Assembly: GCA_002796995.1 (NCBI GenBank) | Contig: PEKW01000006.1 | Coordinates: 248,001 to 312,000, forward strand | Origin: Rhizobium sp. | GTDB taxonomy: Bacteria; Pseudomonadota; Alphaproteobacteria; Rhizobiales; Rhizobiaceae | Direction of reading: 5' to 3' | DNA length: 64,000 nt | In this document: positions 27,210 through 36,963 of the stretch, piece after piece | Position numbering within the stretch: the first letter of the stretch is position 1 | Layout of the letters: the number at the start of each line of letters is the position of its first letter | The notes under the pieces: model-generated | The model's database searches: none | Seen by the model: only the letters and a program-made list of their open reading frames with translations | What the model was told of the DNA's origin: nothing | Position numbers and translations under genes: made by a program

Positions 27210-29615
27210 TCAGTTGCCCGGCTTGCCGAGCGCTGCCCATTCCTTGATGACCTGGTCGAACACCGCCTTGCCGGCCGCGCCCTTGTCGAGCGTCAGCAGG
27301 GCGCGTCGACCGTTGCGATAGCTGATCGGCATGTCGATCCAGCCGCGGGTCGACAGCAGGTCGAGGTTGGCCTTCATCACGTCTTCGAAGTCGTTCAGCG
27401 CCACCAAATAGGTATCGTCGGTGACCTTGGCCGAGACGGCGACCAGCGGATCGCCGCGGTCCTGTTCGGTCCGCTTCATGGCGATGCGTTCCAGCTTGTC
27501 GATCGCTCCGCCTTCAAAATCGGCCGGCAGTGAGAACACGACCTCGATCAGGTGGCTGGCGGGCAGCGAGCTGTCGGAATTGCGCTTGATGGTGATCAGC
27601 GCCGTCAGGCCGCGATCCGGAATGGTGATCTTGCCCTGGATTTCCGGATTGGGCTTGCCGTCCTCCCCGGTTTCGCGCAGCGCCGTCCAGGCGACCGTGC
27701 CGGGCACGGCCGTGGGCGAGGTCTGCCCGAGGCGTTCCTCGTAAAGGAAGACCCGCTCGCCATTGGCGGCCGCAGCAACCGTATCGCCCGCAGCCGGGGC
27801 GGCCGCGGCCGGGGTCGTGCCGGCAGGCGTCGCCGCCTGCGGCAGACCGGCATTGGTGCCGACCGCCGGCTGATCGGTCGGATCGACGGTCGAGGCGACG
27901 TTCTGTTCGGCGACCGACTTGCCCTCGCTCGCGGGGCCGCCCGGTGCCGTGGTGCCGACCCCTTCGTCGACCTCGGTGCCATCCGGCATGAGGCGCTGGG
28001 TGAACTTCTGCCCGGTGACCGAACCGTCGTCCGGCGTGCCGTTGACCGGCGCAGTGGTCTCGGCGGCAGGTGTAGGTTCGCTGGTCGCGGTTTCGGCCGT
28101 CGGCGACGTCTCGGGCGTGGTCTGCTCGGTGACGGCGGACGGAGAGGAACCGGTCAGGCCGCTGACGAATGTCGTGACCTGGTCGCGATAAGTCCAGGCG
28201 GCATAGCCGCCGCCGGCGAGCAGCACGATGCCCAGCAGACCGAGCACGATCGGGGCATAGTTGCGGCCCTGCTTCGGTTCGATGCGGTAGGCGCGCTGCT
28301 GCGATTCGGCGAGGAAGGAATCGACGTCCTCGATGCCGCGCGCGGGCTGGGCCGCGGGTTCCGCCACGGCCTCGGGCGGCACGCTCCTCGGCTCGGCGAC
28401 CGCCGGTGCGGGGGCTGCAGCTTCGCCAGTGTTCGGCTTGTCGTATTCGGCGAACCAATCGGAGAAATCGTCGGCAGCCGGCATGTCGCGCGACTGGCTG
28501 TCCACCGTCGTTTGGGTCGGCGCGGCATAGGCCGAGCTTTCCCAGTCGAGCAGATCCAGCGAAGCGGGAACGGCGGGCTTGGATGCCACGGAAACGTCGG
28601 TTGCGGCCGGCTCGGCCCAGGACGAAGTGTCCGTCGCAGGCGCGGCAGGGGTAGCTGTCCAACCCGGAGTTTCGGCCGGGATCTCCCAGGATTCGTACGA
28701 CTGCGTCTCTGCCGGTTGTGCCGGGGCTTCCGGCTGCTGCGGTGCAGCCGGGGCCGGGCGGGCGCCGAAATCGGTCCCGCGCGTCGGCATCCAGCCGTCG
28801 TCGCTGGTCAGCGGCATTTCGACCAGCCGGTTATAGGCCGGGACGCTCGGCGCAGGTTCGGCCGGGCTCGTTTCTCCTTCGGCGATCTCCGCCTCGGCTT
28901 CGTCCGCCCTCACGCTCTCGCGATGCTCTTCCGGTTCCTCGTCTGCGACGGGTGCGGCATAGATTTCTTCCGGCTCGACTGCGGGCGCGGCATAGTGGTC
29001 GACGTCAACATAGGCGGGCGCTGCAGGCGGCGCCGGTTCCGCGACGGTCTCGACCGGCTCCTCGGCCCAGTGCACCGTTTCCTCGCGGACGGGTTCAGCG
29101 ACGAACGGCTCGGGCGCTGTGGCCTGCTCCGGCTCGTGCGCATAGACGTCTTCCGGCGCGGCCTGGGGCTCCGGTTCGGGCTCGGCCTGCGGCCGGTATT
29201 CCGGCTCTGCCGGTTCGGCCCAGGGATCTTCCACCTCGTCGGCCGGCGTCTGGTTCACGGCCTGCGGCGCGACTTCGGCGACCGGCTGCGGCTCCTCGAC
29301 GGGCGCTTCGGAAACCGGTTCCTGTTCCTCGCGCCATTCTTCCTCGGCAGCCGCAGGTGCCATCGCCTCCTCGAAGGTGGCGGCGGCTTCCTCGTCCGGC
29401 AAGGCCTCGGCGTGTTCCGCCTCGACCTCGAGGATGGCGGCATCCAGCTTGGCCAGCTGCCGCTGGAGCATCTGCTCCGGCGGGCGCGGATTCATGTTTT
29501 CCAGCTGCCGCAGGACGGCGCTGCGTGCCTTGTCATAGACCTTGGCACGCATCTCAGGTGTATTGTTCGACAGGCCGTCCACGGCACGCCGGATAACCGC
29601 TATGAAGTCAGCCAT
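27210..29615 (-). CDS. Large acidic Pro/Ala/Glu-rich single-pass membrane protein
   Basis: An 801-residue protein of unknown function. A conserved helical N-terminus (MADFIAVIRRAVDGLSNNTP, then KVYDKARSAVLRQLENMNPR) is followed by about 350 residues of low-complexity Glu/Pro/Ala sequence, then one membrane helix at about 452-475 (APIVLGLLGIVLLAGGGYAA). After it come about 150 residues of Thr/Ala/Pro linker and a C-terminal domain of about 170 residues ending SYRNGRRALLTLDKGAAGKA. Rhizobial relatives are often mislabelled as CheA-type kinase, but no kinase motif is visible. The ATG at 29615 is used instead of an upstream GTG lacking spacing to a ribosome site. It lies 60 bases after purA on the same strand. 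Confidence 0.8.
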   Translation of the reverse strand: MADFIAVIRRAVDGLSNNTPEMRAKVYDKARSAVLRQLENMNPRPPEQMLQRQLAKLDAAILEVEAEHAEALPDEEAAATFEEAMAPAAAEEEWREEQEPVSEAPVEEPQPVAEVAPQAVNQTPADEVEDPWAEPAEPEYRPQAEPEPEPQAAPEDVYAHEPEQATAPEPFVAEPVREETVHWAEEPVETVAEPAPPAAPAYVDVDHYAAPAVEPEEIYAAPVADEEPEEHRESVRADEAEAEIAEGETSPAEPAPSVPAYNRLVEMPLTSDDGWMPTRGTDFGARPAPAAPQQPEAPAQPAETQSYESWEIPAETPGWTATPAAPATDTSSWAEPAATDVSVASKPAVPASLDLLDWESSAYAAPTQTTVDSQSRDMPAADDFSDWFAEYDKPNTGEAAAPAPAVAEPRSVPPEAVAEPAAQPARGIEDVDSFLAESQQRAYRIEPKQGRNYAPIVLGLLGIVLLAGGGYAAWTYRDQVTTFVSGLTGSSPSAVTEQTTPETSPTAETATSEPTPAAETTAPVNGTPDDGSVTGQKFTQRLMPDGTEVDEGVGTTAPGGPASEGKSVAEQNVASTVDPTDQPAVGTNAGLPQAATPAGTTPAAAAPAAGDTVAAAANGERVFLYEERLGQTSPTAVPGTVAWTALRETGEDGKPNPEIQGKITIPDRGLTALITIKRNSDSSLPASHLIEVVFSLPADFEGGAIDKLERIAMKRTEQDRGDPLVAVSAKVTDDTYLVALNDFEDVMKANLDLLSTRGWIDMPISYRNGRRALLTLDKGAAGKAVFDQVIKEWAALGKPGN

Positions 29616-29675
29616 CAGCACTTTCTCGTTGTCGCCGGCGCGCGCCGGCTGGCAAAAGCTTAACGAAATCTAAGC

Positions 29676-30974
<1,299 letters not shown>

Positions 30975-31172
30975 TTCGAAATCCTGTCTATCGCGCAAAC
31001 GCTCTGCGCCTTATCCAAACCCGCGCATCTATACTGTGTTGTTTTTATGAAATCGACCCGTTTGTGCGAGGAGAATCGGCTTTTTGCGTGACAAAGCGCG
31101 GCCCCTCACCTATCCCATCCGGCAAAACAACGCCTCCCCGCGTCCCATCTCCCAACCCGCCGGTGAAATCCC

Positions 31173-32063
31173 TTGCTTCGCAGAGCCTATTTCTTTCTGA
31201 CCGTCGCGACGCTTTTCTGGGGAGGAAATACGGTCGTCGGCAAGCTCGCGGTCGGTCACGTCAGCCCCATGGTGCTGAATTTCTCCCGCTGGACGATCGC
31301 GCTTCTCATCATCTCCGCCATCTCGGTTCCGCAACTGAAGAAGGACTGGCCGGAGCTCCGGCGCAACTGGCTGCTGATGCTGGCCTTCGGCGCGATCGGC
31401 TACACCGCGTTCAACGGCGCTCTTTATACGGCGCTCAAATATACGAGTGCCGTCAACGGCGCGATCGCACAGGGTGGCATTCCGGTGCTGATCTTCATTC
31501 TCAACTTCCTGCTGTTTCGCATTCCCGTCTCGTTCGTCCAGATCGTCGGCTTTGCCATCAGCTTCATCGGCGTGGCGATGACGGTGAGCCGCGGCGATAT
31601 CAACGTGCTTTTGTCGCTGTCGCTGAACTTCGGTGATGCCCTGCTTCTGGTCGCGGTCGTCGCCTATGCGGTCTATACCATTGCGCTGCGCTGGCGCCCG
31701 GCGATCCACTGGAAGAGCATGATGGCGGGCTCGGCGCTCGGCGCCTCGATTTCCGCCATCCCGCTGGTCGTCTGGGAAGAAGCCAGCGGCCACATGATCC
31801 TGCCGGACCTGATCGGCTGGGGCATCATCGCCTATGCCGCCCTTCTGCCCTCGCTGATTTCGCAGGTCTTCTACATCATGGGCGTGGAAGGCATCGGCGC
31901 GAACCGCGCCGGCCTCTTCATCAACCTCGTTCCGGTGTTCGGCACGCTGCTGTCGCTCTCGCTTCTCGGCGAGGCGCTCCAGCCGCTGCATCTGATCGCT
32001 CTGGCACTGGTGCTCGGCGGCATTGCCATCGCCGAACGGGGAAAGCCGAAGCTGACGACCTGA
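31173..32063 (+). CDS. DMT superfamily (EamA) transporter
   Basis: A 296-residue inner-membrane protein with ten hydrophobic segments in two EamA repeats. The first begins FFLTVATLFWGGNTVVGKLA and the second lies in the C-terminal half with LLPSLISQVFYIMGVEGIGA and the typical end FGTLLSLSLLGEALQPLHL. These proteins commonly export amino acids or other metabolites; no substrate can be read. The start is TTG at 31173. It precedes the heterocycle island on the same strand, but a 140-base gap leaves linkage open. Confidence 0.88.
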   Translation: MLRRAYFFLTVATLFWGGNTVVGKLAVGHVSPMVLNFSRWTIALLIISAISVPQLKKDWPELRRNWLLMLAFGAIGYTAFNGALYTALKYTSAVNGAIAQGGIPVLIFILNFLLFRIPVSFVQIVGFAISFIGVAMTVSRGDINVLLSLSLNFGDALLLVAVVAYAVYTIALRWRPAIHWKSMMAGSALGASISAIPLVVWEEASGHMILPDLIGWGIIAYAALLPSLISQVFYIMGVEGIGANRAGLFINLVPVFGTLLSLSLLGEALQPLHLIALALVLGGIAIAERGKPKLTT

Positions 32064-32205
32064 GGCGGAGACAAGCGAGACCCCACGCTTGTCCCATCCG
32101 TCACATCGCGCGCTTTAAGGCAGCGCCCTGCACGCATTATGATGCTTTTCCAAGCCCGCATTATTGCCTAATCCAGTGGGTGAGGCACATATGAGGGAAA
32201 CAGCC

Positions 32206-33003
32206 ATGGCCAAGCCATTCTTCTGGAACGAACTGAACACCGCCGACTTTGCCGGGCTTTCCCCCGAAACGACCATTGCCATCCTGCCGATCGCCTCGAC
32301 CGAACAGCACGGCCCGCATCTGCCGATCGCCACCGACGTGGCGATTGCCAACGGCATGCTGGCGGAACTGAAGAACCAGCGTCCCGACGATCTCGATTTT
32401 CTCGTCCTGCCGACCCAGGAGATCGGCAAGGCCAATGAACATATCTACGGCCCGGGCACCCTGTCCTTCGGCCCCGAGATCCTGATCCCGGCTTGGACGG
32501 CGATCGGCACCAAGGTGGCGGAAGCCGGCATCCGCAAGATGGTGATCGTCAATTCGCACGGCGGCAATGTCGACGTGATGAGCATCGTCGCCCGCGAACT
32601 GCGCGTGCGCCACCAGATGGCCGTGGTCTCCACCCAGTGGGGCCGCTTCGGCAATCCGGATGGCATGATCTCCGACCATGAGAGCCGCTACGGCATCCAT
32701 GGCGGCGAGGTCGAGACCTCGCTGATGCTGTATTTCCGCCCTGAGCTGGTGCGCATGGACAAGGCCGAGAACTTCGTCTCGCGCGCCGAGGAGATGAAGG
32801 CGAATTCGAAATACCTGACGCCGCTGCCGCCGCATTCGCTCGCCTGGATCGCTCACGACCTCAATCCAAACGGCGTGGTCGGCGATGCCTCCAAGGGCAC
32901 GGCGGAAAAGGGCGAACTGATCTGCAAGCATCAGGTGAAGGGCTTCGTCGAACTGCTGCGCGACCTCGCCCGCTACCCGCTGTCGAACCTCTACACGCGC
33001 TAA
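32206..33003 (+). CDS. Creatininase family amidohydrolase
   Basis: A 265-residue metal-dependent amide hydrolase of the creatininase superfamily, which includes creatinine amidohydrolase, FAPy deformylase ArfB and MftE. Metal-ligand motifs are visible: ILPIASTEQHGPHLPIATD (Glu33, His35, Asp44), KMVIVNSHGGNVDV and SRYGIHGGEVETSLMLYF with the conserved Glu. The start at 32206 has GAGGG about 8 bases upstream; an in-frame ATG at 32191 and TTG at 32164 are less likely. It is convergent with the LysR gene (stops overlap) and probably belongs to the same catabolic regulon. The substrate is unknown and could be a cyclic amide, such as a creatinine-like or hydantoin-like ring. Confidence 0.88.
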   Translation: MAKPFFWNELNTADFAGLSPETTIAILPIASTEQHGPHLPIATDVAIANGMLAELKNQRPDDLDFLVLPTQEIGKANEHIYGPGTLSFGPEILIPAWTAIGTKVAEAGIRKMVIVNSHGGNVDVMSIVARELRVRHQMAVVSTQWGRFGNPDGMISDHESRYGIHGGEVETSLMLYFRPELVRMDKAENFVSRAEEMKANSKYLTPLPPHSLAWIAHDLNPNGVVGDASKGTAEKGELICKHQVKGFVELLRDLARYPLSNLYTR

Positions 33004-33980
33004 TCCTCGTCGCGGGCAGCCAGGGTCCGCTCGCCCGGCTTCTCGCTCGGCGGAATATGGCCCTTGCCCTGCAGTTCGAGGACCAGCGCCAGCAGTTCCT
33101 GCATCAGGTATTCGACGAACAGGCTGGTCGCCGCATCGAGCGGCGCCCGCGCCCGGGCAAATAGCTTCATCGGCTGGTGACGCAACTGCCCTTCGAGCAG
33201 CGGCCGGAACATCAGCTCGCCGGCGCGGCACTCGGTGATCACGTCGAGCGGATTGAGCATGGTGAGGCCGGCGCCGCACTTGACCAGCTGCTTCATCAAC
33301 TCGGACGAATTGGTCTCCATGACCGGCTCGACCGGCAGCGGCACCGGCGCCAGCGCCAGGTCGATGATGTTGCGCAGGCTGGTGCCGGACTGGGCGAGCA
33401 CCAGTTTCTCCTGCACGACGTCGACCAGGTCGATCGGCCCCGCCTCATGCGACAGCGGATGGCCGGGCGGCAGCACGACGCCGACCGGCACGTCGAAATT
33501 GGCAAGCGTCCGGATGCCGGGGGTGGCGGGAATGTTGAAGCCGAGGCCGATATCGACTTCGCCGGTCAGCACCGGATTGATGGTCGTGGAACCGCCGTCA
33601 TTGCGCAACTGGATGCGGACCCGCGGATGCGCTTCGAGAAACCGCGCCAGGATCAGCGGCAGCGGCCCGGAGGCGAGACCCACCGTCGTTACCAGCGTGA
33701 CCTTGCCGGCCTGCGGCATCTTCAGGCCGCGAATGCGGGATTCGAGCTTTTCATAGTTCTTCAGCACGTCGCGGATGTGCTCGACGCAAAGCTCGCCGGC
33801 CGCCGTCAGACGAAGACCGCGCGGCAGGCGTTCGAACAGCGGCGCGCCGAGTTCTTCCTCGAGCGCGAGGATCTGACGGTTGACGGCCGAGGAGGCGACG
33901 TTGAGCCGGGCGGCGGCCTTGCGGATCGAGCCGCAGCGGACGATCTCGTTGATGTACTGGAGTTTTCTGGAATGCAGCAT
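33000..33980 (-). CDS. LysR-family transcriptional regulator
   Basis: A 326-residue regulator. The N-terminal winged helix-turn-helix spans about residues 5-62 (KLQYINEIVRCGSIRKAAAR, then ASSAVNRQILALEEELGAPL). The effector-binding domain follows from about residue 90 (KVTLVTTVGLASGPLPLILA). It lies divergent from the transporter operon beginning at 34164 and convergent with the creatininase gene, the classic LysR position for controlling both. The start MLHSRKLQY at 33980 is preferred, with ATG 33995 possible; no clear ribosome-binding site distinguishes them. Confidence 0.9.
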   Translation of the reverse strand: MLHSRKLQYINEIVRCGSIRKAAARLNVASSAVNRQILALEEELGAPLFERLPRGLRLTAAGELCVEHIRDVLKNYEKLESRIRGLKMPQAGKVTLVTTVGLASGPLPLILARFLEAHPRVRIQLRNDGGSTTINPVLTGEVDIGLGFNIPATPGIRTLANFDVPVGVVLPPGHPLSHEAGPIDLVDVVQEKLVLAQSGTSLRNIIDLALAPVPLPVEPVMETNSSELMKQLVKCGAGLTMLNPLDVITECRAGELMFRPLLEGQLRHQPMKLFARARAPLDAATSLFVEYLMQELLALVLELQGKGHIPPSEKPGERTLAARDED

Positions 33981-34163
33981 GGGGCACCATTGCATAAAAT
34001 TTGTTCAACAAGCATTATTTGTGCATCAAACTCAGTGCGATGCAAAAAAGGCATCAATGTGGACGAATTTTGATGCTTTTCAAAGCGCAAGGCAACCGCT
34101 CAAATGAAGGAAATGGAGCCCCATGGCGGAGCTCCGGACAATGGACAGGGGAACCCGATCGAC

Positions 34164-35177
34164 ATGCGCGACACTCTCAGCAAGACCACCTTCCTCGCCC
34201 TTCTCGGGCTCGGAACGGCTCTTTCGGCTTCGCAGGCCTATGCTCTGGACGAAGTCAGCTACGGCACCAACTGGCTGGCCCAGGCGGAACACGGCGGCTT
34301 CTACCAGGCGGTCGCCGACGGCACCTATGAGAAGCACGGCCTCAAGGTCACCATCGTCCAGGGCGGTCCGAACGCCGCCAACCGCGCCCTTCTGATCGCC
34401 GGCAAGGTCGATTTCTACATGGGCAGCCCGCTCGGCGAGATGGACGCCGTGAAGGAAGGCATCCCGCTGGTCGACGTCGCCGCAATCTTCCAGAAGGACC
34501 CGCAGGTCCTGCTCGCTCACCCCGACCAAGGAATCGAGAAGTTCGCCGACCTCGCCAAGCTCGACGCCATCTTCATGGGCAAGGACGGCTACGTCACTTA
34601 CTTCGAGTGGATGAAGAAGAACTACGAGGGCTTCAAGGACGAGCAGTTCAAGCCCTACACCTTCAACCCCGCCCCCTTCATCGCCGATCCGAAATCCGCC
34701 CAGCAGGGCTACCTGACGTCGGAACCCTTCGAGATCGAGAAGCAGGCCGGCTGGGCGCCGAAGGTCTTCCTGCTCGCCGACAACGGCTACAATCCCTATT
34801 CGACGATGATCACCACCACCGCCACCATGGTCGAGACCAAGTCCGACTTGGTCCAGCGCTTCGTCGATGCCTCGCTCGAAGGTTGGTACAACTACCTCTA
34901 CGGCGACAACAAGGCCGCCAACGACCTCATCAAGAAGGACAATCCGGAAATGACGGATGGTCAGATCGAATACTCGATCGCCAAGATGAAGGAATACGGC
35001 ATCCTCGAATCCGGCGAAGCACTCGAAAAGGGCATCGGCTGCATGACCGAGGCGCGCTACAAGGAGTTCTTCGACGACATGGTTTCGATCGGCGTCCAGC
35101 CGGCCGATCTCGACTACACCAAGGCGTTCACCACCAAATACGTCTGCAATGGCGTCGGCATGGCGCTGAAGAAGTAA
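34164..35177 (+). CDS. NitT/TauT-type ABC transporter substrate-binding protein (NMT1/THI5-like)
   Basis: A 337-residue periplasmic binding protein. It has a Sec signal peptide (LSKTTFLALLGLGTALSASQ, cleavage after AYA), then VSYGTNWLAQAEHGGFYQAV, the NMT1/THI5-like signature in which the WxAxxEHGGFYxA block contacts a pyrimidine- or amine-type ligand in ThiY-like proteins. A GPNAANRALLIAGKVDFYMG loop follows. It is related to the ThiY/SsuA/TauA group, so possible ligands range from pyrimidines to sulfonates. It is followed by a palindromic element and then the ATPase and permease genes. The ligand is the key unknown of this locus. Confidence 0.88.
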   Translation: MRDTLSKTTFLALLGLGTALSASQAYALDEVSYGTNWLAQAEHGGFYQAVADGTYEKHGLKVTIVQGGPNAANRALLIAGKVDFYMGSPLGEMDAVKEGIPLVDVAAIFQKDPQVLLAHPDQGIEKFADLAKLDAIFMGKDGYVTYFEWMKKNYEGFKDEQFKPYTFNPAPFIADPKSAQQGYLTSEPFEIEKQAGWAPKVFLLADNGYNPYSTMITTTATMVETKSDLVQRFVDASLEGWYNYLYGDNKAANDLIKKDNPEMTDGQIEYSIAKMKEYGILESGEALEKGIGCMTEARYKEFFDDMVSIGVQPADLDYTKAFTTKYVCNGVGMALKK

Positions 35178-35183
35178 GTTCTG

Positions 35184-35246
35184 ATTGCCCCTCCTCCGGC
35201 CGACGGCCCGCTCCTTCTCAACGGGAGTGTCAGGATGAGGGGCAAT
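35184..35246. repeat. REP-like palindrome inside the ABC operon
   Basis: Arms 35184-35197 and 35233-35246 are complementary at 13 of 14 positions (ATTGCCCCTCCTCC against GGATGAGGGGCAAT), with a smaller CTCC/GGAG hairpin inside. The sequence resembles the RIME-like palindromes of rhizobia. It lies between the binding protein and ATPase genes, where such hairpins often stabilise the upstream mRNA. Confidence 0.65.
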
Positions 35247-35275
35247 TCCAATTCCAGCAGCATTCAAGGCCCGCA

Positions 35276-36124
35276 ATGACAGCTTCAGACGCCGAGACGG
35301 CAAGCTCCTCCGCCCAGAACGGCGCATCGCCGACCGACGCGCGGCGGCGCCCGCTCGTCGTCATGGATCAGGTGACGAAGATGTTCTCGAGCGGCACAGT
35401 GGCGCTCTCCGACATGTCGCTCACCGTCAACGGCGGCGAGTTCGTCAGCCTGCTCGGCCCGTCGGGCTGCGGCAAGTCGACGGCGCTTCGGATCATCGCA
35501 GGGCTCGGCGACGTCTCGACCGGCAAGATTGACTGGCCAAGCTCGCGCATCAATTCCAAAGGCCTGCCGGAAGGCGACATTTCCTTCGTCTTCCAGGAGC
35601 CGACGCTGATGCCGTGGCAGACGGTGTTCGGCAATGTCCACCTGCCGCTGAAGCTCAAGGGTATTTCCAAGGCCGCCGCCCGCGACGAGATCATGGCGAC
35701 GCTGGCGACCGTCGGCCTCCAGGATTTCGCCGACGCCTATGCGCGCGAACTCTCCGGCGGCATGAAGATGCGCGTCTCGATCGCCCGCGCACTGGTGACC
35801 AAGCCGAAGCTGCTGCTGATGGACGAGCCCTTCGCCGCACTCGACGAGATCACCCGGCAGAAGCTCAACGACGACGTGCTGCGGCTGTGGAAGCAGACCG
35901 GCATCACAGTCATTTTCGTCACCCATTCCGTCTTCGAGAGTGCCTATCTCTCCAGCCGCATCGTCGTGATGAAGGCGAGGCCCGGCCGCGTGCATGCCGA
36001 TTTCCCGCTGCACACCAGCCTCGAACGCGACGCGCATTACCGAACCTCGGAAGAATATCGCCAGGCCTGCGAGACTGTGTCGGAGACCCTGCTGGAAGCC
36101 ATCGGCGGAGAGGACGCACACTGA
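35276..36124 (+). CDS. NitT/TauT-type ABC transporter ATP-binding protein
   Basis: A 282-residue ATPase of the importer. Walker A is GPSGCGKS (61-68), the Q-loop FVFQEPTLMPWQTVFGNV is typical of the Ssu/Tau/Thi group, the signature is LSGGMKMRVSIARAL, Walker B is LLLMDEPFAALDEITR and the H-loop VIFVTHSVFESAYLS. The first 25 residues are a polar extension before the conserved RPLVVMDQVTK. The stop overlaps the permease start by one base, giving coupled translation. Confidence 0.93.
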   Translation: MTASDAETASSSAQNGASPTDARRRPLVVMDQVTKMFSSGTVALSDMSLTVNGGEFVSLLGPSGCGKSTALRIIAGLGDVSTGKIDWPSSRINSKGLPEGDISFVFQEPTLMPWQTVFGNVHLPLKLKGISKAAARDEIMATLATVGLQDFADAYARELSGGMKMRVSIARALVTKPKLLLMDEPFAALDEITRQKLNDDVLRLWKQTGITVIFVTHSVFESAYLSSRIVVMKARPGRVHADFPLHTSLERDAHYRTSEEYRQACETVSETLLEAIGGEDAH

Positions 36125-36963
36125 TGACCACGAGCCCCCTCTCCCCCGTCGCCCTGAGGCCTGTCATCCCGTCGCGCACCCGCGAAACGCTGTTGAAGAT
36201 CTTCGTGCCCTTGCTCGTGGTCTTCGTGCTGCTGACGATGTGGCATGTCGGCGTCACCGTCTCCGGCGTGCCGCAATATATCCTGCCGAGCCCGCTTGCC
36301 GTGGCGAACGCGCTGGTCAAGGACTGGGGCACGCTCTCGCCGGCGCTTTGGGTGACCACCAAGATCACGCTCGCCTCGCTGGCGCTGGCGCTGATCGGCG
36401 GTGTCGGCATCGCCGTCTTCCTCGTCCAATCGCGCTGGATCGAACTCGCCTTCTATCCGATCACCGTCATCCTGCAGGTGACCCCGATCGTCGCCATCGC
36501 GCCGCTGATCCTGATCTACGCGCCGTCGACCCAGGTGGCACTGCTGATCTGCGCCTTCCTCGTCGCCTTCTTTCCGATCCTGTCGAACATGGTGCAGGGC
36601 CTGAAGAGCGTCGACCACAACCTGCTCAACCTCTTCGACCTCTACGGCGCCTCGCGGCTGCAGACCCTGCTTTACCTGAAGCTTCCGGCATCGCTGCCCT
36701 ATTTCATGACCGGCCTTCGGATCGGCGGCGGCCTCGCCCTGATTGCCGCGGTGGTCGCCGAATTTGCCGCGGGCTCGGCCGGCGCCGGTTCCGGCCTCGC
36801 CTTCCGCCTGCTGGAAGCCCAGTACCGCCTGAACATTCCCCGGCTCTTCGCCGCCCTCTTCCTGCTCTCCTGCCTCGGCGTGCTGATCTTCGCCGTCACC
36901 TCGTTCATTTCCTGGCTGGCCCTGCATCGCTGGCACGAAAGCAGTCTGAAGAGAGAGAATTGA
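36124..36963 (+). CDS. NitT/TauT-type ABC transporter permease
   Basis: A 279-residue inner-membrane subunit with about six hydrophobic segments (VPLLVVFVLLTMWHVGVTVS at the N-terminus). The cytoplasmic coupling loop FDLYGASRLQTLLYLKLPAS carries the EAA-type motif of binding-protein-dependent permeases. PQYILPSPLAVANAL is a family hallmark. It overlaps the ATPase gene by one base and the deaminase gene by one base (TGATG), so the whole unit is a tight operon. Confidence 0.93.
   Translation: MTTSPLSPVALRPVIPSRTRETLLKIFVPLLVVFVLLTMWHVGVTVSGVPQYILPSPLAVANALVKDWGTLSPALWVTTKITLASLALALIGGVGIAVFLVQSRWIELAFYPITVILQVTPIVAIAPLILIYAPSTQVALLICAFLVAFFPILSNMVQGLKSVDHNLLNLFDLYGASRLQTLLYLKLPASLPYFMTGLRIGGGLALIAAVVAEFAAGSAGAGSGLAFRLLEAQYRLNIPRLFAALFLLSCLGVLIFAVTSFISWLALHRWHESSLKREN

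Noticed and set aside
27552-29663. Plus-strand frame of about 703 codons opposite the acidic membrane protein
   Set aside because: It is the complement of a low-complexity Glu/Pro/Ala region; the Gly/Arg bias is explained by that repetition.
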